NCBI RefSeq assembly: GCF_013283745.1
Contig: NZ_JABSTZ010000005.1
Span: forward strand, 1-64,000
Reading direction: 5' to 3'
Length of the DNA stretch: 64,000 nucleotides
DNA from: Aeromicrobium stalagmiti
Lineage (GTDB): Bacteria; Actinomycetota; Actinomycetes; Propionibacteriales; Nocardioidaceae
Below the pieces are notes generated by a model. The model did no database searches and was not told the DNA's origin. It saw nothing but the letters and a program-made list of their open reading frames with translations. This document shows, piece after piece, positions 36,019-43,658 of the stretch. Made by a program: the position numbers and the translations under genes. The first letter of the stretch is position 1; every line of letters begins with the position of its first letter.

Positions 36019-36951
36019 TCAGCGGGGCGCAGGCACTCCCCACAGGGCCGCGACGTGACGGCTGTCAGTACCGCAGCAGCCACCGACCACGCGCAGCGCG
36101 GGCAGCTGCGACCGGATCGCGTCCGTCGCACCGGTGAGGAGAGCCGGGTCGCCGTCGTCGAGCACCTCCATGGCGTCCAGCTCCGCGTGCGAGAGCGTCG
36201 ATGCGTTCGGACGCAGGAAGGACACCTTCTCCTGCCACGACCCGCCGTCGAGGCCCGCCGCCAGGTGGGACGGGTGGGCGCAGTTGACGCCGTACCAGTC
36301 GGCGGGATCGGTGGACTCGAGCGTGTCGATGGCCTCGGACAGGGTGCGTCCGTCGGGCAGCCGGCCGTCGGTCTCCACGGTGAACGAGATCGCCACGGGG
36401 ATGCGGGCCGCTCGCGCCGCCCGGACCACGCCGGCCGCCTCGGCCGGCCCCGTCATGGTCATGGCGTGCACGAGGTCTGCGCCCTCGGCGGCGAAGACGC
36501 TCACCTGGGGCGCGTGATAGTCAGCGGCCTCGTCCACCTCGGTGCGCGCGGCGACATATCCGTCGCCGCGCGGCCCCACGACCCCGCTGATCCGGGTCCG
36601 CTCGACCGGCGACGCGCCGGCCACCTCGTGGGCCAGGGCGACGGCGGCGCGGTTGGCCCGGTCGAGCTCGGCAGGGCCCAGTCCGAGGGTCGTGGCCCAG
36701 TCTGGGTTGGCCCGCCACGTGGGCGTCTCGACCAGGAGGCCGACGCCGGCTGCCGCGGCGATCGAGGAGTACTCGCCGTAGTACGACCGGAGGAGCCCGA
36801 TGCCGCGCTCGTCGTGCAGGAGCGGGAACGAGGCGAACTCCGGCAGGTCGATGCCGTGGTGGAAGACCAGGTCGGTCTCGAGGCCGCCGTCGGTGACCCA
36901 GCCGCCGCCGTCCAGCACGTCGCTCGCAGGCATCGTGTCCTCCGTCGTCAT
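36019..36951 (-). CDS. Homocysteine S-methyltransferase family protein
   Basis: A 310-residue barrel enzyme of the MmuM/betaine-homocysteine methyltransferase family. GGLETDLVFHHGIDLPEFASFPLL is the N-terminal signature. The zinc cysteines appear in WYGVNCAHPSHL and VVGGCCGTDSRHV. It likely uses a methyl donor such as S-methylmethionine to remethylate homocysteine or a related thiol, though the donor cannot be told. A TAGCCT box (36958-36963) ends 6 nt before the ATG, so the mRNA is probably leaderless. Confidence 0.9.
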   Translation of the reverse strand: MTTEDTMPASDVLDGGGWVTDGGLETDLVFHHGIDLPEFASFPLLHDERGIGLLRSYYGEYSSIAAAAGVGLLVETPTWRANPDWATTLGLGPAELDRANRAAVALAHEVAGASPVERTRISGVVGPRGDGYVAARTEVDEAADYHAPQVSVFAAEGADLVHAMTMTGPAEAAGVVRAARAARIPVAISFTVETDGRLPDGRTLSEAIDTLESTDPADWYGVNCAHPSHLAAGLDGGSWQEKVSFLRPNASTLSHAELDAMEVLDDGDPALLTGATDAIRSQLPALRVVGGCCGTDSRHVAALWGVPAPR

Positions 36952-36957
36952 CTCGTG

Positions 36958-36963
36958 AGGCTA
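36958..36963 (-). promoter_or_regulatory. -10 box of a leaderless promoter (homocysteine methyltransferase-like gene)
   Basis: TAGCCT on the minus strand, exactly 6 nt before the ATG at 36951. Confidence 0.55.
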
Positions 36964-37075
36964 GACCCAGCCGACCGCGCCCGACAATCCCTCGCGGGAG
37001 GTGGACGTTCGGTCAGTAGAGCGGTCGTGATCCGCCAGCGGGCTGGAGTCGAGGCGTGCAACAGGCTCGCCCCCA

Positions 37076-37858
37076 TCACGTGCCGTGGTGTGCCACGTCG
37101 GCCGCAAGGATCGCGGGCCACGTCTCGAGGTCGGCTCGTGTGGCGGCGACCTCGAGCGTCGCGGAGGGCAGCAGGTCGGCCAGTGCCTCGGCGGTCGACA
37201 GGGGATGGGCGGGGTCGTCGACCCACGCCAGGATCGTGGTCGGGGCCGCGACGCGTCCGATGGCGTCGGCCGGAGGGAGGTCGCTCGCCCCGGCTCCGCG
37301 GAAGAGCGCCGGCAAAAGGCTCACGTCGACGTCGGGCTGGGTCTCGGGCAGACCCTCGGTCGCGGGCGGCACCGGCGCGAGACGTCCGGCTTCGAGGAAC
37401 ACCTCGAGCCCCTGCTGCTCGATCACCTGCGCTGCGGCCCGGTAGTCGTCGCCCTTGGCGACCCGGGTCGCCCAGGCGGTCGGCGGCACGAGCAGCGTCA
37501 GGCTGCTGAACCGGTCGGGCTCGCGGACGGCCGCGTGGAGCAGCGTCGCCGTGCCCATCGAGGGCCCGACGCCGTGCACCTGCTCGCCGGGGAAGTAGCG
37601 GTCGAGCAGCCGCAGGAGGTCGTCGGCGAGCCGGGGCCACTCGTAGTCGGCGGGCTCGGCCCGGCCGGTCGACCGCCCGTGACCCCGCGCGTCGTAGCGC
37701 AGCAGGCGGGTGCCGCTGAGGCCGCGCCCGAGGTCGAGGTCGAGCACCCGGTCACGCGAGCGGCTCGACGTCAGGCCGTGCAGCTGCACGACGGGATGGC
37801 CGCCCTCGTCGCTCAGCTCGAGGGCGAGCTCGGCTCCCGGGACTGCGAAGGTGCTCAC
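37076..37858 (-). CDS. Alpha/beta hydrolase
   Basis: A 260-residue hydrolase-fold protein. HPVVQLHGLTSSRSRD is the oxyanion region, RLLRYDARGHGRSTGRAEP follows, and the nucleophile elbow is VHGVGPSMGTATLLHAAV, with Ser in GPSMG. An acidic residue follows in ILAWVDDPAHPLSTAEAL. The usual late catalytic His is not clearly placed; only HH near the C-terminus (ADVAHHGT) is available. Activity is therefore less sure than for the other hydrolases here. It starts at GTG 37858 behind AGGAGGA, and diverges from the condensation-GNAT gene. Confidence 0.83.
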   Translation of the reverse strand: MSTFAVPGAELALELSDEGGHPVVQLHGLTSSRSRDRVLDLDLGRGLSGTRLLRYDARGHGRSTGRAEPADYEWPRLADDLLRLLDRYFPGEQVHGVGPSMGTATLLHAAVREPDRFSSLTLLVPPTAWATRVAKGDDYRAAAQVIEQQGLEVFLEAGRLAPVPPATEGLPETQPDVDVSLLPALFRGAGASDLPPADAIGRVAAPTTILAWVDDPAHPLSTAEALADLLPSATLEVAATRADLETWPAILAADVAHHGT

Positions 37859-37893
37859 GGGGGCTTCCTCCTGTCGCCTGAGCGTGTGACGGC

Positions 37894-37899
37894 TAGGGT
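37894..37899 (+). promoter_or_regulatory. -10 box of a leaderless promoter (condensation-GNAT fusion)
   Basis: TAGGGT, then 7 nt, then the ATG at 37907. It fixes the start within a frame that is open for about 820 bp farther upstream. Confidence 0.6.
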
Positions 37900-37906
37900 A
37901 TCGGCC

Positions 37907-39673
37907 ATGCGACTCACCAACGTCGCCCATCTGCGCCTCCCCTTCGGACGACTGATGGGGTACGACGTGAGGGTCTCCGAGCCGGGCCGCCAGCTCCCCG
38001 TCTCGTTCGACCAGCGTCGCCACGTCGGAGCGGGAGACCGTCCCGGATCGTGGATGGCGATCTCGTTCCGCCTCGGCGAGCCCGTGTCGAGGGATGCGCT
38101 CGCCGCCGCCTGGCTGGCCGTCGTCGCGCGGCACGGCACGCTGCGGTCGGTCTTCGTGGCCGGTGACGACGGCGAGCCCGACCTGCGCGAGGTCGACGTG
38201 CTGCCCGGCACGTGGACCGAGCACCCGATCGCTCCGGGGCAGGCCGTCAACGACGCCCTCAGGGACCAGCTCGACAGCGCGTGCACCCCGTACGCGACGC
38301 CGTCGCACCGGCTCAGCGTGCTCGAGACCGCGACCGGCCCGACCGTGGTGATCGCCGCCGACCACTCCCACGTCGACATGTGGTCGATGCTCGTGATCGT
38401 CCGCGACCTCCTCACCGCCCTGGCCGACGCGCACGGCGGCCGGGCGTCGAGCCTGGTCGCGACCCCGGCGTTCGCCGATCACTCAGCGGCGCTGCGGGAC
38501 CGGCCGCAGGCACCCGAGGAGGTGCACCGGCGGTGGCGCGAGATCCTCGAGGCCAGTGGCGGGACGATGCCGCGGTTCCCGCTGTCGCTCGGCGACCCCG
38601 TCATGCACCCCGAGCGGGTCGAGGTGCGAGACGTGCTCGACGTCGACGACAGTGCGGCCTTCTCCGCGCAGGCCCGGGCCGACGGCGTCTCGACGCTGGC
38701 GCTGGCGGTATCGGCGATGACCGGCGTCACCCGCGAGCTGGCGGGGACCTCGTTGCGTGCGGTCTTCCCGGTGCACAGCCGCTACGAGCCCGCGTGGCAC
38801 GACTCCGTCGGGTGGTTCATCACCAACTCCGTGCTGGAGTCGGCCGATCCTGCCCCCGCCGCCTGCGCCGCGGCCGTCAAGGAGGCCGTGCAGCTGGGGT
38901 CGTGGCCGCTCGAGGAGATCCTGCAGCCGTGGGGCGGGATGCCGGAGGCGCCGGGCATGTTCGCCATCTCGTGGCTCGACCTGCGCCGCCTGCCCGTGCG
39001 GGTCGACGCCGCCGGCCTGGAGGCGCAGTACATCGGCGCAGCGATCCGCACCGACGGCGTGATGCTCTGGTTCATCCTCGACGAGAGCGGGCTGCACCTG
39101 CGCTGCCGCTACCCGGACACCACGCAGGCCCGGACGCACGTCGGGGCCTGGCTCGACCTGCTCGTGGCGCGGCTGCGCGGCATCGCAGGAGCATCGGCCG
39201 GAGGCAGCCTGCGGGTCGGCGACCGCACCTTTCGGGTGCAGCGGGCCGTGCGGGCCGACGTGCCCGCGGTCGTCGCACTCCTCGCCGACGACGAGATCGG
39301 TCAGCAGCGCGAAGGCGGTGAGGAGGCGCAGTACGAAGCCGCCTTCGACGTCGTCGCCCGGGACGGGTCGCAGTACCTCGCCGTCGTGCGGGACGACACC
39401 GACCACGTCGTCGGCACGATGCAGCTCACGATCATCCCCGGGCTGCTGCGCGCCGGCACGACCCGGCTGCAGATCGAGGGGCTGCGGGTGTCCGAGGCCG
39501 AGCGCTCACGGGGCCTCGGTGCGGCCATGCTCGAGTGGGCGCACCAGCACGGTCGGGCCAGGGGAGCGTCGCTCGCCCAGGTGACGACCGACGAGGCCCG
39601 GGAACGAGCGCGGAGCTTCTACGAGCGTCTCGGCTACGACACCAGCCATGTCGGCCTGAAGCGTCCGCTCTGA
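37907..39673 (+). CDS. Condensation-domain-like acyltransferase fused to a GNAT acetyltransferase
   Basis: A 588-residue two-domain protein. Residues 1-430 look like a stand-alone condensation (NRPS/PapA5-type) domain: SWMAISFRLGEPVSRDALAAAW at the N-terminus, and ADHSHVDMW at residues 151-159, which aligns with the HHxxxDG active site with the catalytic second His (153) and the Asp (157) kept. A later VGWFITNSVLE block fits the C-terminal lobe. Residues about 440-588 are a GNAT domain with RLQIEGLRVSEAERSRGLGAAMLEWA and RSFYERLGYDTSHVGL. No carrier-protein or adenylation gene is nearby. The acyl donor and acceptor are unknown. Confidence 0.85.
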   Translation: MRLTNVAHLRLPFGRLMGYDVRVSEPGRQLPVSFDQRRHVGAGDRPGSWMAISFRLGEPVSRDALAAAWLAVVARHGTLRSVFVAGDDGEPDLREVDVLPGTWTEHPIAPGQAVNDALRDQLDSACTPYATPSHRLSVLETATGPTVVIAADHSHVDMWSMLVIVRDLLTALADAHGGRASSLVATPAFADHSAALRDRPQAPEEVHRRWREILEASGGTMPRFPLSLGDPVMHPERVEVRDVLDVDDSAAFSAQARADGVSTLALAVSAMTGVTRELAGTSLRAVFPVHSRYEPAWHDSVGWFITNSVLESADPAPAACAAAVKEAVQLGSWPLEEILQPWGGMPEAPGMFAISWLDLRRLPVRVDAAGLEAQYIGAAIRTDGVMLWFILDESGLHLRCRYPDTTQARTHVGAWLDLLVARLRGIAGASAGGSLRVGDRTFRVQRAVRADVPAVVALLADDEIGQQREGGEEAQYEAAFDVVARDGSQYLAVVRDDTDHVVGTMQLTIIPGLLRAGTTRLQIEGLRVSEAERSRGLGAAMLEWAHQHGRARGASLAQVTTDEARERARSFYERLGYDTSHVGLKRPL

Positions 39674-39707
39674 CCCTGGGCCCGGAGCCAGCGCTCAGAG
39701 TCACCGC

Positions 39708-40346
39708 TCAGGGCAGGAGATCTCGCAGACGAGCTGCCAGGGAGTCCTTGACGGCTTGGGTCACGGCCACCTCGACCTGCTGCTGCAGATCGTCCTGGTC
39801 GTCGACGTTCCCGAGCAGCTCGCGCAGGTCGAGGTCGTCGATCGCGCGCTGCAGCACGTCGTCGGTCTTGAGGGCCGAGTCGATCAGGGAGTCCGGAAGC
39901 GCACGGATCGCCCGCTCGAGCAGCCCGTTGAGGTCGGCGGAGTCGAGCGCCTCGTCGACGAGGTCGGACGCCCGGGGCAGCGAGCCGTCGGCCTTCATCT
40001 GGTCGACGGCGGTCAACAGGCCTTGGCGGAGGGCGTCGATCCGGGCGTCGGAGCGAGCTCCGGACTGCCCGCTCGACTGCCCGCCCGACTGGGCGAGCTC
40101 GAGCGTCAATGCCTCACGGCTCACCCCCAGGGTGCAGGCGGCGTTGTTGACGCCGAGCAGCACGAGGCGCTCGGTGAGGGCGTCGATGCCGGCGGCCCGG
40201 GAGGTGACGGTCCGTTCGACGCAGGGGTCAGCCGGCTTGAGCGGCTCGTACGTCCCGCCGCCGTTGACGAGCTGGACCCCGACGACCCCGACGACGAGGA
40301 CGACCGCGGCGACCGGGAGCCCGATCCAGCGCTGCAAACCGCTCAC
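39708..40346 (-). CDS. Membrane-anchored or secreted helical protein of unknown function
   Basis: A 212-residue protein with one N-terminal hydrophobic helix (about residues 8-27, IGLPVAAVVLVVGVVGVQLV) and an extracytoplasmic remainder. Two cysteines (DPCVERTV and NNAACTLGV) could form a disulfide. A Gln/Ser/Gly-rich linker (AQSGGQSSGQSGARSDARI) separates the first third from a Leu- and Asp-rich helical C-terminal half. I do not recognise the family. Its start overlaps the stop of the upstream MFS gene by 4 nt, so it is produced together with that exporter and may help it outside the membrane (inference). Confidence 0.75.
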   Translation of the reverse strand: MSGLQRWIGLPVAAVVLVVGVVGVQLVNGGGTYEPLKPADPCVERTVTSRAAGIDALTERLVLLGVNNAACTLGVSREALTLELAQSGGQSSGQSGARSDARIDALRQGLLTAVDQMKADGSLPRASDLVDEALDSADLNGLLERAIRALPDSLIDSALKTDDVLQRAIDDLDLRELLGNVDDQDDLQQQVEVAVTQAVKDSLAARLRDLLP

Positions 40347-41686
40347 GGCGTCCTCCGTCGGCGGATCGGGATCAGCGTGAGCAGGGCCAGGAAGGCCAGC
40401 CCTGCGCCGATGAGGAACGAGTCGCGGAAGGCCAGCGTCGCGGCCCGCTCGACCTGCTCGTTGAGGTCACGCTCGAGCCGGGCGACAGCCGCAGCCTCGC
40501 CGGGGTCGACGTCGAGCGTCGCGAACGCGCGGTGCAGGTCGGGCACCTCGCCGCGCTGGTCGGCCAGCACGTCGCCGAGTCCCTGCGCGACGGCGATCTT
40601 GCTCTCGGGCGTCAGGGGAGAGTCGAGCACCAGCGCGGTGATCGCCTGCTCAGCCGGCTGCTGTGCGTCCCTGAGGTCCGCCGTGAACACCGGCGTCAGG
40701 ATCGCGAGCCCCACGACGACGCCGAGGTGCCGAGCGCCGATCGTCCATCCCGCGTGGCGCGCCCGGGGAAGTCGCATCCGCATGGCCTGCGAGGTCAGCT
40801 GGTCGACGGTCAGCCCGAGCCCGAGGCCGACGAGCGCCTGGGGTGCGATCGTCCAGGCGAGGTGGGACGAGGGCGGGATCGCGAGGCCGACCAGGCCGCC
40901 GGCGACCAGGAAGCAGCCCACGGCGATCTCGACGCCCGGCGGCGGACGCAGCAGCCGGGCCAGTGGACGAGCGGCGAGGGCCGCGACCGGGACGACCGAG
41001 ACGGTGATGGCCGCGGTGGCGGGGGAGCGCCCCCAGCCCTGCACCAGCAGCAGCACCAGGAGGAAGAGCGCCGCGGTGAGCGCGGCCGACATGAGGGCCA
41101 GGGTCACGTTGGCCCGCAGCGCGGGACGGTGGCGATCGGGGACGCGTTGCGGCTCGGTCCGTACGGCGAGGGCGGCCGGCACCGCGAGCACCGCGAACGG
41201 CACCTGCACCACGAAGATCGCCTGCCACGAGATCGCCTGCGTGAGCAGGCCGCCGGCCACAGGTCCGAGCGCGGTGCCGAGCACCCCGGCCGCCACCCAC
41301 GACGCCACCCCGCGGCGCTCACCCCGCTCGGCGACCAGCTGCTCGAGACAGCCGATCAGGGCCAGCGCCCCGCCGATCGCCTGCAGGCAGCGGGCGAGGA
41401 TCAGGATCTCGATCGAGTCGGCCACCGCGCACCAGGCCGACGCGCCGGCGAACAGGGCGATCCCGGTGGCCGTGAAGACGCGAGGCTGCGTCCGGGCAAA
41501 GAGCATCGCGGCGGGCACGGCGCCCAGACCCAGCACCAGGTTGTAGGCGATCAGCACCCAGGCGACCTGCCCGACCGACGCGTCGAGGTGCAGCAGGATG
41601 TCGGGCAGCGCGAGCGTCACGACCGCCGAGTCCGCGAGCACCAGGGCCACGGTCACGAGCAGGAGAGGGGATACGGCGCGACGCAC
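40343..41686 (-). CDS. MFS drug-efflux-type transporter (DHA2-like)
   Basis: A 447-residue polytopic protein with roughly 14 hydrophobic segments. The opening LLLVTVALVLADSAVVTLALPDILLHL and the segments RCLQAIGGALALIGCLEQLVAERGERR and LGPVAGGLLTQAISWQAIFVVQVP match the EmrB/QacA-like (DHA2) branch of the major facilitator superfamily, which uses proton motive force to export drugs or metabolites. The substrate is unknown. The start is GTG 41686, with a CAGGAT box 6 nt upstream. The secreted helical gene follows with a 4-nt overlap. Confidence 0.9.
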   Translation of the reverse strand: MRRAVSPLLLVTVALVLADSAVVTLALPDILLHLDASVGQVAWVLIAYNLVLGLGAVPAAMLFARTQPRVFTATGIALFAGASAWCAVADSIEILILARCLQAIGGALALIGCLEQLVAERGERRGVASWVAAGVLGTALGPVAGGLLTQAISWQAIFVVQVPFAVLAVPAALAVRTEPQRVPDRHRPALRANVTLALMSAALTAALFLLVLLLVQGWGRSPATAAITVSVVPVAALAARPLARLLRPPPGVEIAVGCFLVAGGLVGLAIPPSSHLAWTIAPQALVGLGLGLTVDQLTSQAMRMRLPRARHAGWTIGARHLGVVVGLAILTPVFTADLRDAQQPAEQAITALVLDSPLTPESKIAVAQGLGDVLADQRGEVPDLHRAFATLDVDPGEAAAVARLERDLNEQVERAATLAFRDSFLIGAGLAFLALLTLIPIRRRRTP

Positions 41687-41692
41687 CTCGTC

Positions 41693-41698
41693 ATCCTG
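41693..41698 (-). promoter_or_regulatory. -10 box of a leaderless MFS promoter
   Basis: CAGGAT on the minus strand, 6 nt before the GTG at 41686. The first T of the consensus is replaced by C; A2 and T6, the most conserved positions, are kept. Confidence 0.45.
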
Positions 41699-42106
41699 TC
41701 AGGCAGCGAGGGCTGCGGCGAACGCCACCGCGCTGGCCGCCAGGCGGACCCGGTCGGCGGTCAGGAGCAGCCGCAGCTCGGCGTCGGACGGCCCGTGGCG
41801 CCCCAGCCGTCCGTGCGACGGCGCCGCCATGACGGCGGTGATGCCGGCCGCCGCGGCGTGCCCGGCGACGGCGGTCAGGGTCCAGGCCGTCAGCGGTCCG
41901 TCCACCAGCACCCACAGGCAGACCCCGGCGACCGCGACGTACAGCGGGGCGACGAGCCAGCTGATCCGGCGGGAGTGGGCCGCATGGGCGGTGTCCCAGT
42001 CGTCGGGGTGCGTCGACGCCAGGGCGGGATAGACGACGACCGTGACGACGGCCTGGAACCCGAGGTGGAGCCCGCCGGCGGCCACCAGGGCGGTGAGGGT
42101 CGTCAT
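41699..42106 (-). CDS. Small four-helix membrane protein of unknown function
   Basis: A 135-residue integral membrane protein with about four hydrophobic segments: TLTALVAAGGLHLGFQAVVTVVVYPAL, LVAPLYVAVAGVCLWVLV, LTAVAGHAAAAGITAVMAAP and VRLAASAVAFAAALAA. The N-terminal histidine-containing helix and the short charged loop (HPDDWDTAHAAHSRRI) resemble small DUF membrane proteins annotated as unknown in actinobacteria. The ATG at 42104-42106 overlaps the stop of the HNH gene (ATGA). It is followed by the MFS operon on the same strand after 12 bp. Confidence 0.75.
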   Translation of the reverse strand: MTTLTALVAAGGLHLGFQAVVTVVVYPALASTHPDDWDTAHAAHSRRISWLVAPLYVAVAGVCLWVLVDGPLTAWTLTAVAGHAAAAGITAVMAAPSHGRLGRHGPSDAELRLLLTADRVRLAASAVAFAAALAA

Positions 42107-42459
42107 GCGGTGCCCTGCGGCAGGGCGGCGACCAGGCGCGCGACCTCTACCTGGCGGACGAGGAACGTCCGCTCGTCGAGCTTCTTGCGCCGCATCCAGG
42201 TGGTGACCTCGAGGTTCCACTTGCTCGCGTTGCACGAGCGGCACGCCGGCACGACGTTGGAGAGCGTGTAACGACCGCCCCGCGAGATCGGGAGCATGCA
42301 GTCCTTCTGCAGGGCCGCACCGTCTCCGCCGCAGTAGGCGCAGCCGCCCCAGGCGTCCATCAGGGCCGCCCACTGCTCGTCAGTCAGGTCGTGCTCGACC
42401 TTCGACATGCGGGTCTTGCGCCGTCGCGCATACGTGGCGGACCTGCGGCTTGACGGCAC
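42103..42459 (-). CDS. Small HNH-type nuclease-like protein
   Basis: A 118-residue protein with a compact HNH-like zinc module: CAYCGG, then CMLPISRGGRYTLSNVVPACRSCNASKWN. The two Cys pairs could bind zinc. The position usually held by the first HNH His (DHxxP in relatives) reads KDCMLPIS, so nuclease activity is uncertain. I prefer GTG 42459 as the start because the basic stretch SSRRSATYARRRKTRMSKVEHDLT is shared with similar proteins; ATG 42408 is the shorter alternative. It overlaps the small membrane-protein gene at its stop. Confidence 0.78.
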   Translation of the reverse strand: MPSSRRSATYARRRKTRMSKVEHDLTDEQWAALMDAWGGCAYCGGDGAALQKDCMLPISRGGRYTLSNVVPACRSCNASKWNLEVTTWMRRKKLDERTFLVRQVEVARLVAALPQGTA

Positions 42460-42495
42460 ACCGCGATCGTACGACGCCACGGCTCCCTCGGTGGC

Positions 42496-42501
42496 TAGGC
42501 T
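42496..42501 (+). promoter_or_regulatory. -10 box of a leaderless promoter (DUF1801 gene)
   Basis: TAGGCT, then 7 nt, then the ATG at 42509. Confidence 0.55.
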
Positions 42502-42508
42502 CGGGGGC

Positions 42509-42928
42509 ATGCCTGCACCCAAGGTCGCTGACGTCGATGAGTTCTTCGCCCGGCTGGACGACGTCCAGCGGCCGCACGTGGAGCTGTTGCGCGAGCTGAG
42601 CCTCGCCGGTACGGCCGGCACCGGCGTGGAGGAGGTGTTGAAATACAACTTCCCGGCCTACGCCAAGGGCACGATGGTCTGGACTCTGCAGTGCTTCAAG
42701 AACCACTGCTCGATCCGGTTTCCCGTGGCGTTCTTCGCCGACCACCGCGCCGAGGCGGAGGCGGCCGGTTACGAGGCGATCGAGGGCGCCCTCAAGATCC
42801 GGTGGGACCAGGACGTCCCGGAGGGCCTGGTCCGTCGACTGATCGCCGACCGGATCAACGACTTCGAGGCCGGCAGCACTGCGTGGTCCACGCCTGGCCA
42901 GCACTCCGGAGGGAAGAGGAAGTCGTGA
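42509..42928 (+). CDS. DUF1801 family protein
   Basis: A 139-residue cytoplasmic protein of the DUF1801/YdhG group. It shows [35 protein letters not shown] and a C-terminal [18 protein letters not shown] helix, the core of that alpha/beta fold. Members have been described as iron-chaperone-like (frataxin-like fold), but biochemical support is limited and I do not assign iron binding. Its stop overlaps the GTG start of the RNase HI gene (GTGA), so the two are co-translated. Confidence 0.8.
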   Translation: MPAPKVADVDEFFARLDDVQRPHVELLRELSLAGTAGTGVEEVLKYNFPAYAKGTMVWTLQCFKNHCSIRFPVAFFADHRAEAEAAGYEAIEGALKIRWDQDVPEGLVRRLIADRINDFEAGSTAWSTPGQHSGGKRKS

Positions 42929-43374
42929 GCGAGACACCCGTCGTCATCCACACCGATGGCGGCTGCACCCCCAATCCCGGTCCCGGCGGGTGGGGGGCAG
43001 TGCTGCGTCACGGCGAGCACGTCAAGGAGATGTTCGGCGGGGAGTCAGAGTCGACGACCAACAACCGGATGGAGCTGACCGCACCCATCATGGCCCTCGA
43101 GGCCCTGACCCGGTCGGCCGTCGTCCACCTGCACACCGACAGCACCTACGTCCGCAGCGGCATCACGCAGTGGGTCGCCGGGTGGGAGAAGAACGGCTGG
43201 CGGACCTCGTCGAAGCAGCCAGTCAAGAACGTCGACCTCTGGCAGCGGCTCAAGGCCGCGTGCGACCGTCACGAGGTCGAGTGGTTCTGGGTCAAGGGTC
43301 ACTCCGGTGTGCCCGACAACGAGCTCGCCGACGTGCTCGCGACCCGAGGGATGACCGAGGCGATGGGCCGCTGA
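42925..43374 (+). CDS. rnhA: Ribonuclease HI
   Basis: A 149-residue RNase HI that removes RNA from RNA-DNA hybrids. The four acidic residues are in place: Asp in [19 protein letters not shown], Glu in [13 protein letters not shown], Asp in [13 protein letters not shown] and Asp in the final [11 protein letters not shown]. The basic region [25 protein letters not shown] and [12 protein letters not shown] are standard. It starts at GTG 42925, overlapping the DUF1801 stop by 4 nt. It follows the usual bacterial length. Confidence 0.95.
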   Translation: MSETPVVIHTDGGCTPNPGPGGWGAVLRHGEHVKEMFGGESESTTNNRMELTAPIMALEALTRSAVVHLHTDSTYVRSGITQWVAGWEKNGWRTSSKQPVKNVDLWQRLKAACDRHEVEWFWVKGHSGVPDNELADVLATRGMTEAMGR

Positions 43375-43421
43375 GACCTGGTCGCGGGGGGAAGATCTCC
43401 ACATCGGGGTACACCCGGTCC

Positions 43422-43589
43422 ATGAGCGATCCGACGACAGCACGCAACGACAACGACGACAGCACCGCCGACGAGGAGGGCCAGCTGGCCAATCCCGGGC
43501 CTGTCCCGGCGGAGCCCGAGGACTCGTCGGACACGGGTGAAGGACGTCCGGGCGACCTGACCGCCGAGGCCGGCCCCGACCGGGACTGA
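43422..43589 (+). CDS. Short acidic protein of unknown function
   Basis: A 55-residue highly acidic, Gly/Pro-rich peptide (RNDNDDSTADEEGQLANPGP, then AEPEDSSDTGEGRPGD). It has no recognisable domain and is likely disordered. There is no good ribosome binding site in front of ATG 43422, and its low complexity means it could be a chance frame in GC-rich DNA. Its position just downstream of rnhA and before a terminator hairpin makes a real small gene plausible but unproven. Confidence 0.45.
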   Translation: MSDPTTARNDNDDSTADEEGQLANPGPVPAEPEDSSDTGEGRPGDLTAEAGPDRD

Positions 43590-43596
43590 CCCGCCA

Positions 43597-43650
43597 GCGT
43601 TGCGTCATGGCTTCGGGGGGCTAGAAGCCTCAGAAGGTATGACGCAACGC
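43597..43650. terminator. Hairpin between the rnhA side and the SNF2 helicase gene
   Basis: The 12-bp arms GCGTTGCGTCAT (43597-43608) and ATGACGCAACGC (43639-43650) are perfect inverted repeats with a 30-nt loop. It lies between convergent genes, ending 8 bp before the SNF2 stop, and probably terminates both. Confidence 0.7.
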
Positions 43651-43658
43651 GGGGTGGG

